Source: Psychrobacillus faecigallinarum
GTDB taxonomy: Bacteria; Bacillota; Bacilli; Bacillales_A; Planococcaceae
NCBI RefSeq assembly: GCF_014836595.1
Contig: NZ_JACSQO010000008.1
Span: forward strand, 128,019-192,018
Direction of reading: 5' to 3'
Length of the DNA stretch: 64,000 nucleotides
Shown here: positions 25,335-33,882 of the stretch, one piece after another
Layout of the letters: every line of letters starts with the position of its first letter
Position numbering within the stretch: position 1 is the stretch's first letter
The notes under the pieces: generated by a model
What the model saw: only the letters and a program-made list of their open reading frames with translations
What the model was told of the DNA's origin: nothing
Databases searched by the model: none
Position numbers and translations under genes: made by a program

Positions 25335-25835
25335 TTAGGCACTTACTACTTTATTTGCTTTGTTTTGATGCATTTTTTTCATAACAAATCTTGCAATAGG
25401 CTGTGCAACAATCAATTCAATCCAAAATGCGATAGCGAAGTTTCTCGGCCAAATATGAAGAAAGTTTTTAAAAGGATCTAGAGTAACTTCACCCATGCCA
25501 ATCCATGTGCCGATTATAGATAAACAGATAGACAAAACGGTTACATTTAATACAGTATTCAATAAAATACGAGCATTAAAGCCATCAGTTTGTCCAACAA
25601 ACTTTGGCATTATTTTACCTACAAGTGGTCCTGCAACTAGTCTAACTAATAATACTACGACGACCCACATAATAGGAATAATCTTTAGTGTATCTATATA
25701 AACTTCTTTGCTAAATTCACGTTCCAACCCCATAATAATTGGAGCAATCGTGTTGACGGAAATAATTGAAATGATTAATAAAAACAAAATACCTTCTTTT
25801 GCATTTTGAGGTAGACGATTCTCTCTGTATTGCAT
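25335..25835 (-). CDS. DUF2798-type membrane protein
   Basis: 166 aa with four hydrophobic segments in two related halves. Each half starts with a helix ending in a conserved pattern (LPQNAKEGILFLLIISIISV in the first, GFNARILLNTVLNVTVLSIC in the second), as in DUF2798 proteins. The second half ends IAFWIELIVAQPIARFVMKK, a family hallmark. Function is unknown. I use the ATG at 25835 with GGAG 9 nt upstream; the longer open frame includes 17 unsupported residues. A leader with two stem-loops precedes it. Confidence 0.75.
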   Translation of the reverse strand: MQYRENRLPQNAKEGILFLLIISIISVNTIAPIIMGLEREFSKEVYIDTLKIIPIMWVVVVLLVRLVAGPLVGKIMPKFVGQTDGFNARILLNTVLNVTVLSICLSIIGTWIGMGEVTLDPFKNFLHIWPRNFAIAFWIELIVAQPIARFVMKKMHQNKANKVVSA

Positions 25836-25871
25836 AAATTTCATCTCCATACTGTAATATTTCAGATGGCA

Positions 25872-25945
25872 GATACCTGCAAACAAAAAAAATTGTGCAA
25901 AAACGGCACAAAAAAAGCAAGACCATACAGATGGCCCTACTTATT
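25872..25945 (-). promoter_or_regulatory. Leader with two tandem terminator-like hairpins
   Basis: On the minus strand GGCCAT-CTGT-ATGGTC is followed by CTTGCTTTTTTT, then GTGC-CGTTTTT-GCAC by AATTTTTTTT, all before the DUF2798 ribosome binding site. GCAGGTATCTGC follows. Such an arrangement suggests attenuation; no known riboswitch fold was recognised. Confidence 0.4.
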
Positions 25946-26164
25946 GCTGCACACTGATATTTAAATTATAACACAATTCTTAAAGCTAAGGAGAACTATT
26001 TATCCTTTTTTTAACAAATTAAATGATTCAGTTAATATGAGTTATAAAATAGTTGATGGTAAAGTATATTTTCTTTCTTCTTATAATAGTTCCATTAAAA
26101 GTCTAATTCTATAAAGCATACTGCCATATATTATAGATAGGTTACTCTGTTAGGAGGTGAGCAT

Positions 26165-26569
26165 ATGCCACTTTTTTCACCAGTTCCGGGAAGATCTTTT
26201 CCCCCAAGAAATAGACAAGTATTTGGCCCTCCATATCAGGGGCAACAGTTTGGCGGCCCTTATCAGGGACAACAGTTTGGTCCTCCTTATCAGGGACAAC
26301 AGTTTGGTCCTCCTTATCAAGGACAACAATTTGGCCCCCCTTATCAAGGGCAACAGTTTGGTCCTCCTTATCAAGGACAACAGTTTGGAGCCCCTTATCA
26401 AGGACAGCAGTTTGGCCCTCCTTATAATAATAGAGGGAACCAATCTTCTCCAGGTGTTTTAGGAAACCTACCAAATCACATCAACACACTTATGGGTCAT
26501 GCAGGTACGATACGGAATGGTTATACTATGATGAGACAATTAGGGTCTGTTATAGGTTTGTTTAGATAG
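26165..26569 (+). CDS. YqfQ/VrrA-like protein with nonapeptide repeats
   Basis: 134 aa. Residues 22-84 are seven copies of the nonapeptide (P/G/A)PYQGQQFG. They are flanked by a basic N-terminus (GRSFPPRNRQVFG) and a C-terminal helix region, PGVLGNLPNHINTLMGHAG then TIRNGYTMMRQLGSVIGLFR, that resembles the C-terminus of YqfQ/VrrA proteins of Bacillus. GGAGGTGA lies 4 nt before the ATG and a terminator follows. A spore-coat or cell-surface role is possible but unproven. The six-fold open frames over this gene result from a repeat length divisible by three. Confidence 0.75.
   Translation: MPLFSPVPGRSFPPRNRQVFGPPYQGQQFGGPYQGQQFGPPYQGQQFGPPYQGQQFGPPYQGQQFGPPYQGQQFGAPYQGQQFGPPYNNRGNQSSPGVLGNLPNHINTLMGHAGTIRNGYTMMRQLGSVIGLFR
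26228..26416 (+). repeat. 27-bp tandem repeat, seven copies (VNTR)
   Basis: Seven in-frame 27-bp units (core CCTTATCARGGACAACAGTT) with third-position variation. Copy-number change would add or remove nine residues without a frameshift. In B. anthracis the related vrrA gene is a classical VNTR marker. Confidence 0.9.
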
Positions 26570-26571
26570 TG

Positions 26572-26611
26572 AAAAGCCGATGTTCTTTTACATATGGGAC
26601 ATCGGCTTTTT
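26572..26611 (+). terminator. Terminator of the YqfQ-like gene
   Basis: AAAAGCCGATGT (26572-26583) pairs with ACATCGGCTTTT (26599-26610). Confidence 0.9.
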
Positions 26612-26733
26612 CTAATAATACTACTCCCATGCAAAAATTATGAGAGGCTAGTAAAGTAAACCAATAAAATTTGATTAGTTTAAAAATGATTGAGAATACA
26701 GAGATCGGATTAATTTGGCCTCAATCGTTACAT

Positions 26734-27759
26734 TCACTGTTGTCTGATTTCTCCTCTAATAGAGCTTGGTAGACTTATGTTCTGGTTAATAAAATCTAGT
26801 AATTTTACTGTATAAGGCTTACAATTTTCACCTACTCCAAACGTGATGCTTAAATCTTGTGGGGAATAGATAACTGTGTGTAATGTACCAAAATATTGTT
26901 TGTAATAATTAAAAAAGAGTGGAGATTTTCCGTCATTAAATTGATGGTACAACTGATTTTTAGATAGTGTTTTTGTTAATAGTTCATTTAAGTACGTTTT
27001 ACGCAAAATAGAACTCTGTATATCTTTTCTATTTTTTTCTTTTAATCTATGCGCTTCAAAATGATTAGTACAAGTGATTTGTTTATCTATATTGATATGT
27101 ATGTTGTTAGAAGCAGCTTCTACAACAACCCCTTTTCCACTACTATCTGTCATTGAATAATTATAACAATAGGCATGAGGAATTTTTTCTATCAGTTCAA
27201 TTGCTTCCTCTACGTTTTTACAGTTATCCAAGAGAATACGGACTATTGTAGTGGCCATAAAACCTTCTTTACGTTCTTCATTGTTTACAAAATGTAATCC
27301 TACAACTAGACCTTTTTCATTCATCCCATCGAGCCTACCAATGATTTGTTGACTAAAACCAACGGATGCATACCCACCTTTTGGTTTCATAAAAACTAAT
27401 CTTGAGTCATAAAAGTCTGGACTAAAATCGTAATTCCGTACGTACATGCCATTACTAACAAAAGACGTGCAGCCCATTGTTGGGAATTCCATATCATATC
27501 CACTATATAATCGAATTGCATGAGGAATATTCATTCGAGCACCTTTTGCAAGTCCTTTGATTTCTTCTAAAATACTTGGGGAGATTTGCTCCAGCCATTT
27601 TTCACTTTTCTCGTATTTTGAATGTGCTGTCATCTTCTTTAACATTTCTTGATTTTCAGATGCTACCGAAGTAAGTAATTCCTCACCTTGCTGTACACCA
27701 ATTTCGAAATAGCTTCCTTGCAATTTTACTAACTTCAATATTAGCTCTTCATTGGACAA
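26734..27759 (-). CDS. C45-family linear amide hydrolase (acyltransferase-like)
   Basis: A 341-aa N-terminal-nucleophile hydrolase of the C45 / acyl-CoA:6-APA acyltransferase family. Position 97 starts the conserved GCTSFV, in which Cys becomes the nucleophile. It is followed by the substrate-pocket motif YVRNYDFSPDFYDSRLVF. Later conserved parts are GRLDGMNEKGLVVGLHFVN and FGTLHTVIYSPQDLSITFGVG. Whether the leading 96 residues are autocleaved is unknown. The start is TTG, directly after the TAA of the MerR gene, with GAGAGG 6 nt upstream, so translation is coupled. Substrate unknown; amide-containing antibiotics or signals are possible. Confidence 0.85.
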   Translation of the reverse strand: MSNEELILKLVKLQGSYFEIGVQQGEELLTSVASENQEMLKKMTAHSKYEKSEKWLEQISPSILEEIKGLAKGARMNIPHAIRLYSGYDMEFPTMGCTSFVSNGMYVRNYDFSPDFYDSRLVFMKPKGGYASVGFSQQIIGRLDGMNEKGLVVGLHFVNNEERKEGFMATTIVRILLDNCKNVEEAIELIEKIPHAYCYNYSMTDSSGKGVVVEAASNNIHINIDKQITCTNHFEAHRLKEKNRKDIQSSILRKTYLNELLTKTLSKNQLYHQFNDGKSPLFFNYYKQYFGTLHTVIYSPQDLSITFGVGENCKPYTVKLLDFINQNISLPSSIRGEIRQQ

Positions 27760-28536
27760 TTACTTCCTCTCCTCTTCCTCTAAATGAAATACAGGCAAAA
27801 TAATTTCCATTTCCATAAAATCATTTCCGTAATAGCATTCCATTATAGAACCAACTGGAATCCACTCATTTTCATTTGCGTATTCCAATAATTTCAAATA
27901 CCCATATTTAACCATCTTAATAGACTCTTTAAATGGAAGTGCAAGTACAATACAAGGCTGCATAATTTCTATTGTAAAAGGTCTCTCTATTTGCTCTAAA
28001 TCTACTTTGGAGTCTATTACAAAACCAATCCTTACCTTTAAAAAATGATCTCCAGATAAATACCTTAAATAACAATTCTCAAATGTAATGTTCCTCCTTT
28101 TTAACAGCTTTGCCTTCGCTTTAATATGCTCACCAAATTCACCAACTTCGCCCTCACTATCAAACCAAATAATTACTTCTTCAGATTTTTCCTTTAAATA
28201 AATTGGCTCATTTAAGGAATTGCTATCTAAAAAACGATAGCTAACATCTAATAATTTTCTTTGCTTCTCAAGATTGCTCTTCCATACAGTTACCATCTCG
28301 TGCTTTCGAAAATTATCTTTTTCTAGGAGATATCTTTGAATATCTTTTAGAGGCACATTTATAAGTCGCAAGCTGGCTATTAACTTTAACATTTCTATCT
28401 GATCATCTTCATATACTCTGTAGCCGCTCATATTTCTATTGGAACGAATTAAATCTTTTGTTTCATAAAATCTGATTGCGCTTGGGGAAATACCGGTCTT
28501 TTTAGATAATTCTTTAATAGTAATAGAATGCTTCAA
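27760..28536 (-). CDS. MerR-family regulator with GyrI-like ligand domain (BmrR type)
   Basis: 258 aa. The N-terminal MerR winged helix reads ITIKELSKKTGISPSAIRFY, then ETKDLIRSNRNMSGYRVYEDD. A dimerisation helix spans residues 75-120. The C-terminal half (125-255) has the GyrI/BmrR effector-binding pattern, with YANENEWIPVGSIMECYYGN and a final EIILPVFHLEEE. It probably senses a lipophilic compound and activates its own operon with the C45 hydrolase. The start is TTG with AAGGAGG 7 nt upstream. Confidence 0.88.
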   Translation of the reverse strand: MKHSITIKELSKKTGISPSAIRFYETKDLIRSNRNMSGYRVYEDDQIEMLKLIASLRLINVPLKDIQRYLLEKDNFRKHEMVTVWKSNLEKQRKLLDVSYRFLDSNSLNEPIYLKEKSEEVIIWFDSEGEVGEFGEHIKAKAKLLKRRNITFENCYLRYLSGDHFLKVRIGFVIDSKVDLEQIERPFTIEIMQPCIVLALPFKESIKMVKYGYLKLLEYANENEWIPVGSIMECYYGNDFMEMEIILPVFHLEEEERK

Positions 28537-28929
28537 ATAATTACCTCCTTAAATACATCATAAACCTTAAAGTAACTTGAACCTCAAGAAAAATAAATGA
28601 CAGAATTCCTCGTAATTCACATCTTACAATCCTTTACATTTTTCTAATTAATTCAAGTATAAAAGAAATGAAAGATGACACGCATTTTTATGTATTTAAA
28701 TTTTTGCATATGCTAACTTTTATTGTAGATGCTAAAAAAAATCGACTAGCTCACTTAAGAGGAAGTCGACTTTTTTAGAAAAGAGATACAAAATGGGAAT
28801 GTATCATTATAACCTAATTGATTCTTTTTTTTTCTTTTTAAAGATCGTGTAGAAAACTGACAAATAAAATGACCCACGACCAAAAGTCGTGTAGTCAAAG
28901 CTGAAACACTACCTTATTCTCCACCATGC
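28537..28929. other. 393-bp intergenic interval
   Basis: No gene is seen. It contains weak inverted repeats (TCGACT/AGTCGA near 28740-28770) and the hairpin CACGAC/GTCGTG (28875-28891) that probably terminates the YjcZ-type gene. Confidence 0.5.
28875..28891 (-). terminator. Probable terminator of the YjcZ-type gene
   Basis: CACGAC and GTCGTG enclose a 5-nt loop; the minus strand continues GGTCATTTTATTT. Confidence 0.5.
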
Positions 28930-29049
28930 TTAATAAATAAAGCTTGCTCCTACAATAATAAGTAGGATAAACAGTACTACAAGCAAAACGAAGCCCGATC
29001 CACTATTACCGTAACCGCCGCCACCTTGACCTTCATATCCAGACATCAT
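28930..29049 (-). CDS. YjcZ-family sporulation peptide (39 aa)
   Basis: This short gene encodes a peptide with a Gly/Tyr/Gln-rich head (SGYEGQGGGGYGNSGSG) and a hydrophobic tail (FVLLVVLFILLIIVGASFIY). This is the exact architecture of the YjcZ/SscA family of small sporulation or spore-assembly proteins. AGGGGG lies 5 nt before the first of two ATG codons. The single C-terminal span suggests a membrane location. Confidence 0.88.
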   Translation of the reverse strand: MMSGYEGQGGGGYGNSGSGFVLLVVLFILLIIVGASFIY

Positions 29050-29486
29050 ATATACCCCCTTTCCTACTGATACTTACAGAATATGAAAAAGTAAGCATGT
29101 GGATAAGGTAATATAACACGTATCAAATAAATAATTTATTGAGCACTGATAATAAATTGTTTATTGCCCGTTAGCAATAGGTAAGCTTTTGAAGCTATCT
29201 TGGATTTTAACTGGCTCTTTCTTTTTTTATATGCACATTTATTTTTCCTTCTTTTTATTTTGGAAATAAAAAACAAGGTTTAGATAAAATTACCCAACGG
29301 AGTAAAACCAGTTAACCTTTTCAATATCAATTTGTGATGACTTGTCTGTCTCACTCATCCCACAAGAGGCGCAATTGCTTTACTTTTTGATTTAAAGGAA
29401 GGAGCCGCCATTATATGTTCCCTATTTGTTTCCATAGATAGGGAACATTTTGCATTTGAAAGGACAATATAAAAAGTAGCGAACAC
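29050..29486. other. 437-bp intergenic interval
   Basis: No gene is recognised. It holds one exact DnaA 9-mer, TGTGGATAA at 29098-29106, and an 11-bp hairpin (ATGTTCCCTAT/ATAGGGAACAT, 29415-29447) whose T-rich exit is on the plus strand. Confidence 0.5.
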
Positions 29487-30026
29487 TCAAGTTCTATACA
29501 TAAGATTGATTTGATCAGCAATATATGCTGAATCTAAATGTAAGCCATATTTTAACCACCACATAATGACGCCGACAATAGAAGCAGTTTTAATATCTTT
29601 GTCTACAAAGGTTTTTCTTCCTATATTTTTAGATTGATTTCTCCGGGTTACAATCAAATCCTTCATCAAAAAAAGTAAATGTTTTTCAACTTGTTCAAAC
29701 TGCACTAACGCAAGTATATGATTTCTTTGCTCACGCAGATAATCCAATAGCTGTATTAAGTTCTCTTTTCTATTCCTATCAAAAACGGCAGTCAAATTTT
29801 CTATTTTGTCTGTTAGCACTTGTAAAATGTCATATGTTAAATGTTCCTTTAATTCATTAATATTTTGATAGTGTAAATAAAAGGTGGTTCGGTTTAAATT
29901 TGCTCTCTTCGTTAATTCTTGAATAGAAATTTGGTGTAGAGAGTGACCTTCTTGTAACAGTTCAAGTAGGGTAGCTTTAAGCATTTCCTGTGTACGAATG
30001 GCACGAGGATCTTCTTTAAAAGACAT
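29487..30026 (-). CDS. TetR/AcrR-family regulator
   Basis: 179 aa. The N-terminal helix-turn-helix is ISIQELTKRANLNRTTFYLHYQNINEL. The ligand domain ends with VGVIMWWLKYGLHLDSAYIADQI, a common TetR C-terminal pattern. It is divergent from an LmrB-like exporter 140 bp away and most likely represses it. TCGACA (30063) and TGTCGA (30130) in the shared region form inverted half-sites. Confidence 0.87.
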   Translation of the reverse strand: MSFKEDPRAIRTQEMLKATLLELLQEGHSLHQISIQELTKRANLNRTTFYLHYQNINELKEHLTYDILQVLTDKIENLTAVFDRNRKENLIQLLDYLREQRNHILALVQFEQVEKHLLFLMKDLIVTRRNQSKNIGRKTFVDKDIKTASIVGVIMWWLKYGLHLDSAYIADQINLMYRT

Positions 30027-30165
30027 TTAAATCATTCCTTTTATATATTAAATTTCTACTAATCGACAGAAATGACTTGATTGTATATGGACGTTTTAAT
30101 TCTTCTGCTATGATATTTTTCAGACACTATGTCGATAATATGTATTATATGGGAAGGAAATTAAT

Positions 30166-31551
30166 ATGCAAAATGAAATATCAAATAGTACTAAAAAGTT
30201 ACTAATTATTATAATGATAACTGGAACCTTTTTTTCTACATTAAATCAAACATTGTTAAATGTTGCATTTAGTGATTTAATGGTTGTTTTTGATGTAAGC
30301 ACGGCAACGATTCAATGGTTAGCAACAGGATTTATGCTTGTAAATGGTGTGTTAGTACCTATCACAGCTTACTTAATGAAACGTTTTTCCACACGTCAGT
30401 TATTTATTAGCTCAATGCTATTTTTACTAATAGGCTCTATTATCTCAGCATGTGCAAATAATTTCGGCATACTATTAACAGGTAGAATGGTTCAAGCAGT
30501 AGGTGCTGGAATTATCATTCCTTTAATGATGACTGTAATTGTTTATTTATATCCGGCTGAAAAACGCGGAGCAATGATGGGGAAGATTGGCTTTGCAATT
30601 ATTTTTGCACCAGCAATTGCACCAACATTAGCAGGCTTTATTTTAGAGTACTTATCTTGGCGATGGTTATTTATCATCATGGTTCCATTCGCAGCATTGA
30701 TTATTATTCTAGCAAGTAAATATTTAATTAATGTAGCTGAAACATCAAAAGTAAAGCTCGACATAATCAGTGTTATATATTCAACTGTTGGCTTTGGACT
30801 TGTACTTTTTGGCTTTAGTAGTGCAGGCAGCAAAGGATGGGATGATCTTATCGTCATTACATCAATTATTGCCGGTTTGCTTGTAACAATATTATTCTGT
30901 CATCGACAAATAAAGGCTACTGAACCTTTATTGAATTTAAATGTATTCAGATTTAAAATTTTTACGATGACGTCGATAGTCAATATTGCGATTACAATAT
31001 TAATGTATGCCGATTTAATATTACTGCCGATTTATTTGCAAGATGGCCGAGGTTTTACAGCACTTGAAGCAGGATTATTATTATTACCTGGCGCCATTAT
31101 CAATGCTATGCTTTCCCCAGTAACCGGTAAGCTATTCGATAAATTTGGAGCAAAACCTTTATTCATTCTAGGAACAGGTTTAATCGCTTTATCCATGCTT
31201 GCAGTGATTGATTTATCACCAGAAACAACAACAGCATATATTTTAGTTCGTACAATTTTATTACGTATAGGTTTGGCGTTTATTACGATGCCATTAAACA
31301 CAGCCGCGTTAAATTCATTACCAAAAGAATTAGCCTCTCACGGATCTGCGATCAATAATACAGTTCGCCAACTGGCTGGAGCGATTGGTACAGCAGTTAT
31401 CATGACAATTTATTCTATTCAATTATTGAATGTCTCTTTAGAATCTACGACAGGTTATATTGGTGCAACAAGTAACACATACTTATATATGTTTGTTATC
31501 TCTATGATAGCGTTCATTATCACATGGTTTACCCCGAAAAAGACAAATTAA
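30166..31551 (+). CDS. MFS drug exporter, DHA2 family (second copy)
   Basis: A 461-aa exporter with about 14 spans, aligned along its whole length with the protein at 15415-16818. Shared blocks include IQWLATGFMLVNGVLVPITA, MKRFSTRQLFI, GRMVQAVGAGI and the motif C region APAIAPTLAGFILEYLSW. The C-terminal half matches at LNSLPKELASHGSAINNTVRQLAGAIG. It is likely regulated by the divergent TetR protein. GGAAGGA lies 7 nt upstream of the ATG. Confidence 0.92.
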   Translation: MQNEISNSTKKLLIIIMITGTFFSTLNQTLLNVAFSDLMVVFDVSTATIQWLATGFMLVNGVLVPITAYLMKRFSTRQLFISSMLFLLIGSIISACANNFGILLTGRMVQAVGAGIIIPLMMTVIVYLYPAEKRGAMMGKIGFAIIFAPAIAPTLAGFILEYLSWRWLFIIMVPFAALIIILASKYLINVAETSKVKLDIISVIYSTVGFGLVLFGFSSAGSKGWDDLIVITSIIAGLLVTILFCHRQIKATEPLLNLNVFRFKIFTMTSIVNIAITILMYADLILLPIYLQDGRGFTALEAGLLLLPGAIINAMLSPVTGKLFDKFGAKPLFILGTGLIALSMLAVIDLSPETTTAYILVRTILLRIGLAFITMPLNTAALNSLPKELASHGSAINNTVRQLAGAIGTAVIMTIYSIQLLNVSLESTTGYIGATSNTYLYMFVISMIAFIITWFTPKKTN

Positions 31552-31575
31552 AATAATTTTAATACACTTCGATAG

Positions 31576-31652
31576 AGGCTGGGACAAAACCCACCTTAGA
31601 AAACCAAAAGCCCCGAAAATTTTACGACATGTAAAATTACCGGGGCTTTTTT
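31576..31652 (+). repeat. GAGGCTGGGACAAAA element with terminator
   Basis: GAGGCTGGGACAAAACC, a short sequence often found repeated in Firmicutes intergenic regions, is followed by a long stem (AAAGCCCCG...CGGGGCTTT with inner AATTTTAC/GTAAAATT, 31607-31650) and six T. It terminates the exporter gene. Confidence 0.75.
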
Positions 31653-31664
31653 GTCTTCTCCAAG

Positions 31665-31755
31665 GTCTTTGTTCTCCGCTATGACGGACGGGGCACGGGT
31701 CGAGCCTGTAGTCTCTCCCCCGTGCTTGTCCCCTAGGAGTCGCCGCCTTCGCTCC
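31665..31755. repeat. GC-rich dispersed repeat, copy 2
   Basis: CTCCGCTATGACGG, GGGGCACGGG and GGAGTCGCCGCC recall the block at 8289-8372. It is followed by AGGAGCC...GGCTCCT, an inverted repeat (31769-31804) in front of the cytidine deaminase terminator region. Confidence 0.55.
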
Positions 31756-31840
31756 GAACAAATAGAAGGAGCCTATTTTGAGAAAACTCAATAAAAAAGG
31801 CTCCTAATACTTATTGTATAATAATATCTATATCTTAATA

Positions 31841-32239
31841 TTACATCTCTAAATCTGTGAATGCGTAAGGTAATAATTCTCTTAAGGTCAATTCTAATAT
31901 ATCTTTCTTTTCATTAGTTAAATAAACTGGCATTTCAGGTAAACAAAATTCAGCTAAAACTTGTCTGCAAATGCTACATGGTGGAAGAAAATCAACCGTA
32001 TCGCCTGCTACAGCTATAGCTTGGAAATCACCTTTTTTATAACCATTCGCTACTGCAGTATATATAGCTGTTCTCTCAGCACAATTAGTTGCACCTAATG
32101 AAACGTTTTCCACGTTTACTCCATTAATTACAGTACCATCTTTTAATAATAATGCTACTCCAACCGGGAATTTGGAATACGGTACATATGCTTTTACTTT
32201 CATGTTACGTGCACTTTCCATTAACATTTCTTTATTCAT
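31841..32239 (-). CDS. cdd: Cytidine deaminase
   Basis: A 132-aa zinc enzyme that deaminates cytidine and deoxycytidine to uridine forms in pyrimidine salvage. The substrate loop is VPYSKFPVGVALL. The zinc site is NCAERTA (Cys and catalytic Glu) plus PCSICRQVLAE (two Cys), as in tetrameric Cdd. I use the ATG at 32239 because AGAGG is 9 nt upstream; the first ATG at 32248 touches the ribosome binding site. Its own promoter and a palindromic operator precede it. Confidence 0.95.
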   Translation of the reverse strand: MNKEMLMESARNMKVKAYVPYSKFPVGVALLLKDGTVINGVNVENVSLGATNCAERTAIYTAVANGYKKGDFQAIAVAGDTVDFLPPCSICRQVLAEFCLPEMPVYLTNEKKDILELTLRELLPYAFTDLEM

Positions 32240-32289
32240 TTTATCCATCCTCTTTCAAATAAGAATGAACTTTTCACAGTCCCCTTTAC

Positions 32290-32344
32290 GCCAACGTTTG
32301 TTGGCAGGACTTCTAATATAATATTTCTACAATGTTTTTGTCAA
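32290..32344 (-). promoter_or_regulatory. cdd promoter and palindromic operator
   Basis: On the minus strand TTGACA (32339-32344), 18 nt, then TATATT (32315-32320). GCCAAC-AAAC-GTTGGC (32290-32305) begins about 3 nt after the expected transcription start, suitable for a repressor site or a 5' hairpin. Confidence 0.6.
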
Positions 32345-32373
32345 TGTCGTTAGTTATTATAGTAATCATATAT

Positions 32374-33033
32374 CTATGAAACTGGAAATTTAAATGTATT
32401 TTTTTCTATATAAACTGTGTCATTAGAATTTTTGATAATGATATCAAAATGCTTACTGTACGGATGCATAAACACTTCGTACTGAATTCTTCTTTCATCA
32501 TGAGATTGTGTTAAGTAATTCAGATCGGCACCCCTTTCAACAATATCACGGCCCGACCTTCTCATTAATTCTGTTTCACCATCTGTATAGAAGTAAATTT
32601 TTAAATCAAATAAATCTGGATTAATAAATCCTACACTCATTCCTTCTACAATCGTAATTTTGTTTTTCGAAGATATTAGCTCGCTTTTCATATAATCTGT
32701 ATCAATCGTATATAAATCTAAACCATCTCTAACCATTTGAATATCTCTTTCTAAAGAAATTAAATGATGAGCTGATGGATGGCATGCCGTCATTTTATAC
32801 CGATGATTTTCGTTTTGGTATGTATAGTCGATAATGGCATGTTTTCGAATGTTTGAGGTAATAATATATGGATCTGTATTAATATAATTCACTTCATTTT
32901 CATTTAGTAGGCTTATTAATCTATTGGCAAACGTTGTTTTTCCCGCAGCACCATGTCCTGAAACACCAATAATAATTTGTTCATTCGTCATTCTAACCCA
33001 ATATATAATTTCTTGTAATAGCTTATCCATCAT
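32374..33033 (-). CDS. Uridine kinase-like P-loop NTPase
   Basis: 219 aa. The Walker A motif is GVSGHGAAGKTTFA, near residue 23. DTDYMKSELI and ITIVEGMSVGFINPDLFDLKIYFYTDGET follow the phosphoribulokinase/uridine kinase fold, and RRSGRDIVERGADLN contributes the lid. It probably phosphorylates a nucleoside or similar metabolite. Its position beside cdd suggests pyrimidine salvage, but cdd has a separate promoter. GGAG lies before two ATG codons; the second is slightly better spaced. Confidence 0.75.
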   Translation of the reverse strand: MMDKLLQEIIYWVRMTNEQIIIGVSGHGAAGKTTFANRLISLLNENEVNYINTDPYIITSNIRKHAIIDYTYQNENHRYKMTACHPSAHHLISLERDIQMVRDGLDLYTIDTDYMKSELISSKNKITIVEGMSVGFINPDLFDLKIYFYTDGETELMRRSGRDIVERGADLNYLTQSHDERRIQYEVFMHPYSKHFDIIIKNSNDTVYIEKNTFKFPVS

Positions 33034-33060
33034 TATCTCCTTTTATTAATGAGCTGTATT

Positions 33061-33534
33061 TCACAACGATCTGCTCACCTTAGGAAAGTAAATCTCAGTC
33101 ATTCCTTTTGGCTGTAAAGAATCATTAAATGTTTCGAGCCTAGCTTTTCCTATATCGAGATCGTATTTCTTTTGATTATCCTGGGAACTAAAATACCGCC
33201 AGAAAGAACAAATATGTTTTTCTTCAAATCTAAAAACTACATATTCTTCCGCGGACAGGCTTAAAGATACCATCCCTTCCGGTACTTCTTCGATTTTATT
33301 AACCATTAATCCTACAGTCATTTTTGATCCATTGTCATGTATCACCATAAAGGTGTTACTAGTCAATGTTTGTTCCATTATTTCGTTTTTTCTCGCTTCA
33401 ACTCTTGCAAAGAGTTCCTGTTCTTCTTCATAAGACTGTGGTAATTGTTTTTGTAGTCCAATTAAAAATATTTTTTTGAATTGCTCCGTACGAATTGTCC
33501 AAAGTGCTTCCATGTCTATAGTATTTTGTTCCAT
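33061..33534 (-). CDS. GyrI-like / effector-binding-domain protein
   Basis: 157 aa without a DNA-binding domain. VSLSLSAEEYVVFRFEEKH, FWRYFSSQDNQKKYDLDIGK and the terminal GMTEIYFPKV follow the GyrI/AraC-type effector domain pattern, whose last strand usually reads EIYIPI. It may bind a small lipophilic ligand. The ATG at 33534 has GGTGAT 7-9 nt upstream; the longer GTG start is less likely. It lies 27 nt before the kinase in the same direction and may be cotranscribed. Confidence 0.6.
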   Translation of the reverse strand: MEQNTIDMEALWTIRTEQFKKIFLIGLQKQLPQSYEEEQELFARVEARKNEIMEQTLTSNTFMVIHDNGSKMTVGLMVNKIEEVPEGMVSLSLSAEEYVVFRFEEKHICSFWRYFSSQDNQKKYDLDIGKARLETFNDSLQPKGMTEIYFPKVSRSL

Positions 33535-33882
33535 CGTACACATCACCTTTCTTCTATTTTTCTCTACTTTTATTTGTTTGTTACTGTTTTAATACGGCAT
33601 GGCAATATAAAAAAATCGTTCGCTTATATGAATTATAAGCAAGCGAGTTTAACATTTCCATATTTAAACATTAATTTATAAACTTAATCTTTGCTAAAAA
33701 CTTAAACAAAATGAATATGATTGGATAGGTTATCAACTATAAGTTGTTCTCATTATGAGTTATATTTTTAGTCCTATTGAAGTTATACTACCGGCTATCC
33801 TAGTTTAAGATTAGTTTTTGAAAGAGGTTTTTAGGGTAAATTCAATTGAAGAAGATAAACAAAAAAGAAGAGAGGGATTACG
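33535..33882. other. 348-bp intergenic interval
   Basis: No gene is seen. There is a 7-bp hairpin (GCTTATA/TATAAGC, 33622-33640) and GGTTATCAACTATAAGTTG at 33728-33746, a weak relative of the GTTACCAACTATAATG element found at 35.7 and 46.1 kb. Confidence 0.45.

Noticed and set aside
26228..26416. CRISPR array
   Set aside because: The units are contiguous, in frame and coding, without spacers.
26142..26474. Long open frames on both strands over the YqfQ-like gene
   Set aside because: The repeat length of 27 bp is a multiple of three and none of its frames contains a stop, so every frame stays open. Only the plus frame from 26165 has a proper ribosome binding site and non-repetitive ends.
29098..29106. 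Exact DnaA box
   Set aside because: A single 9-mer is expected by chance in 64 kb and no further boxes lie nearby.
33728..33746. Full copy of the 35.7/46.1-kb hairpin element
   Set aside because: Only the short GGTTATCAACTATAAGTTG similarity is present, without the second arm or the terminator part.
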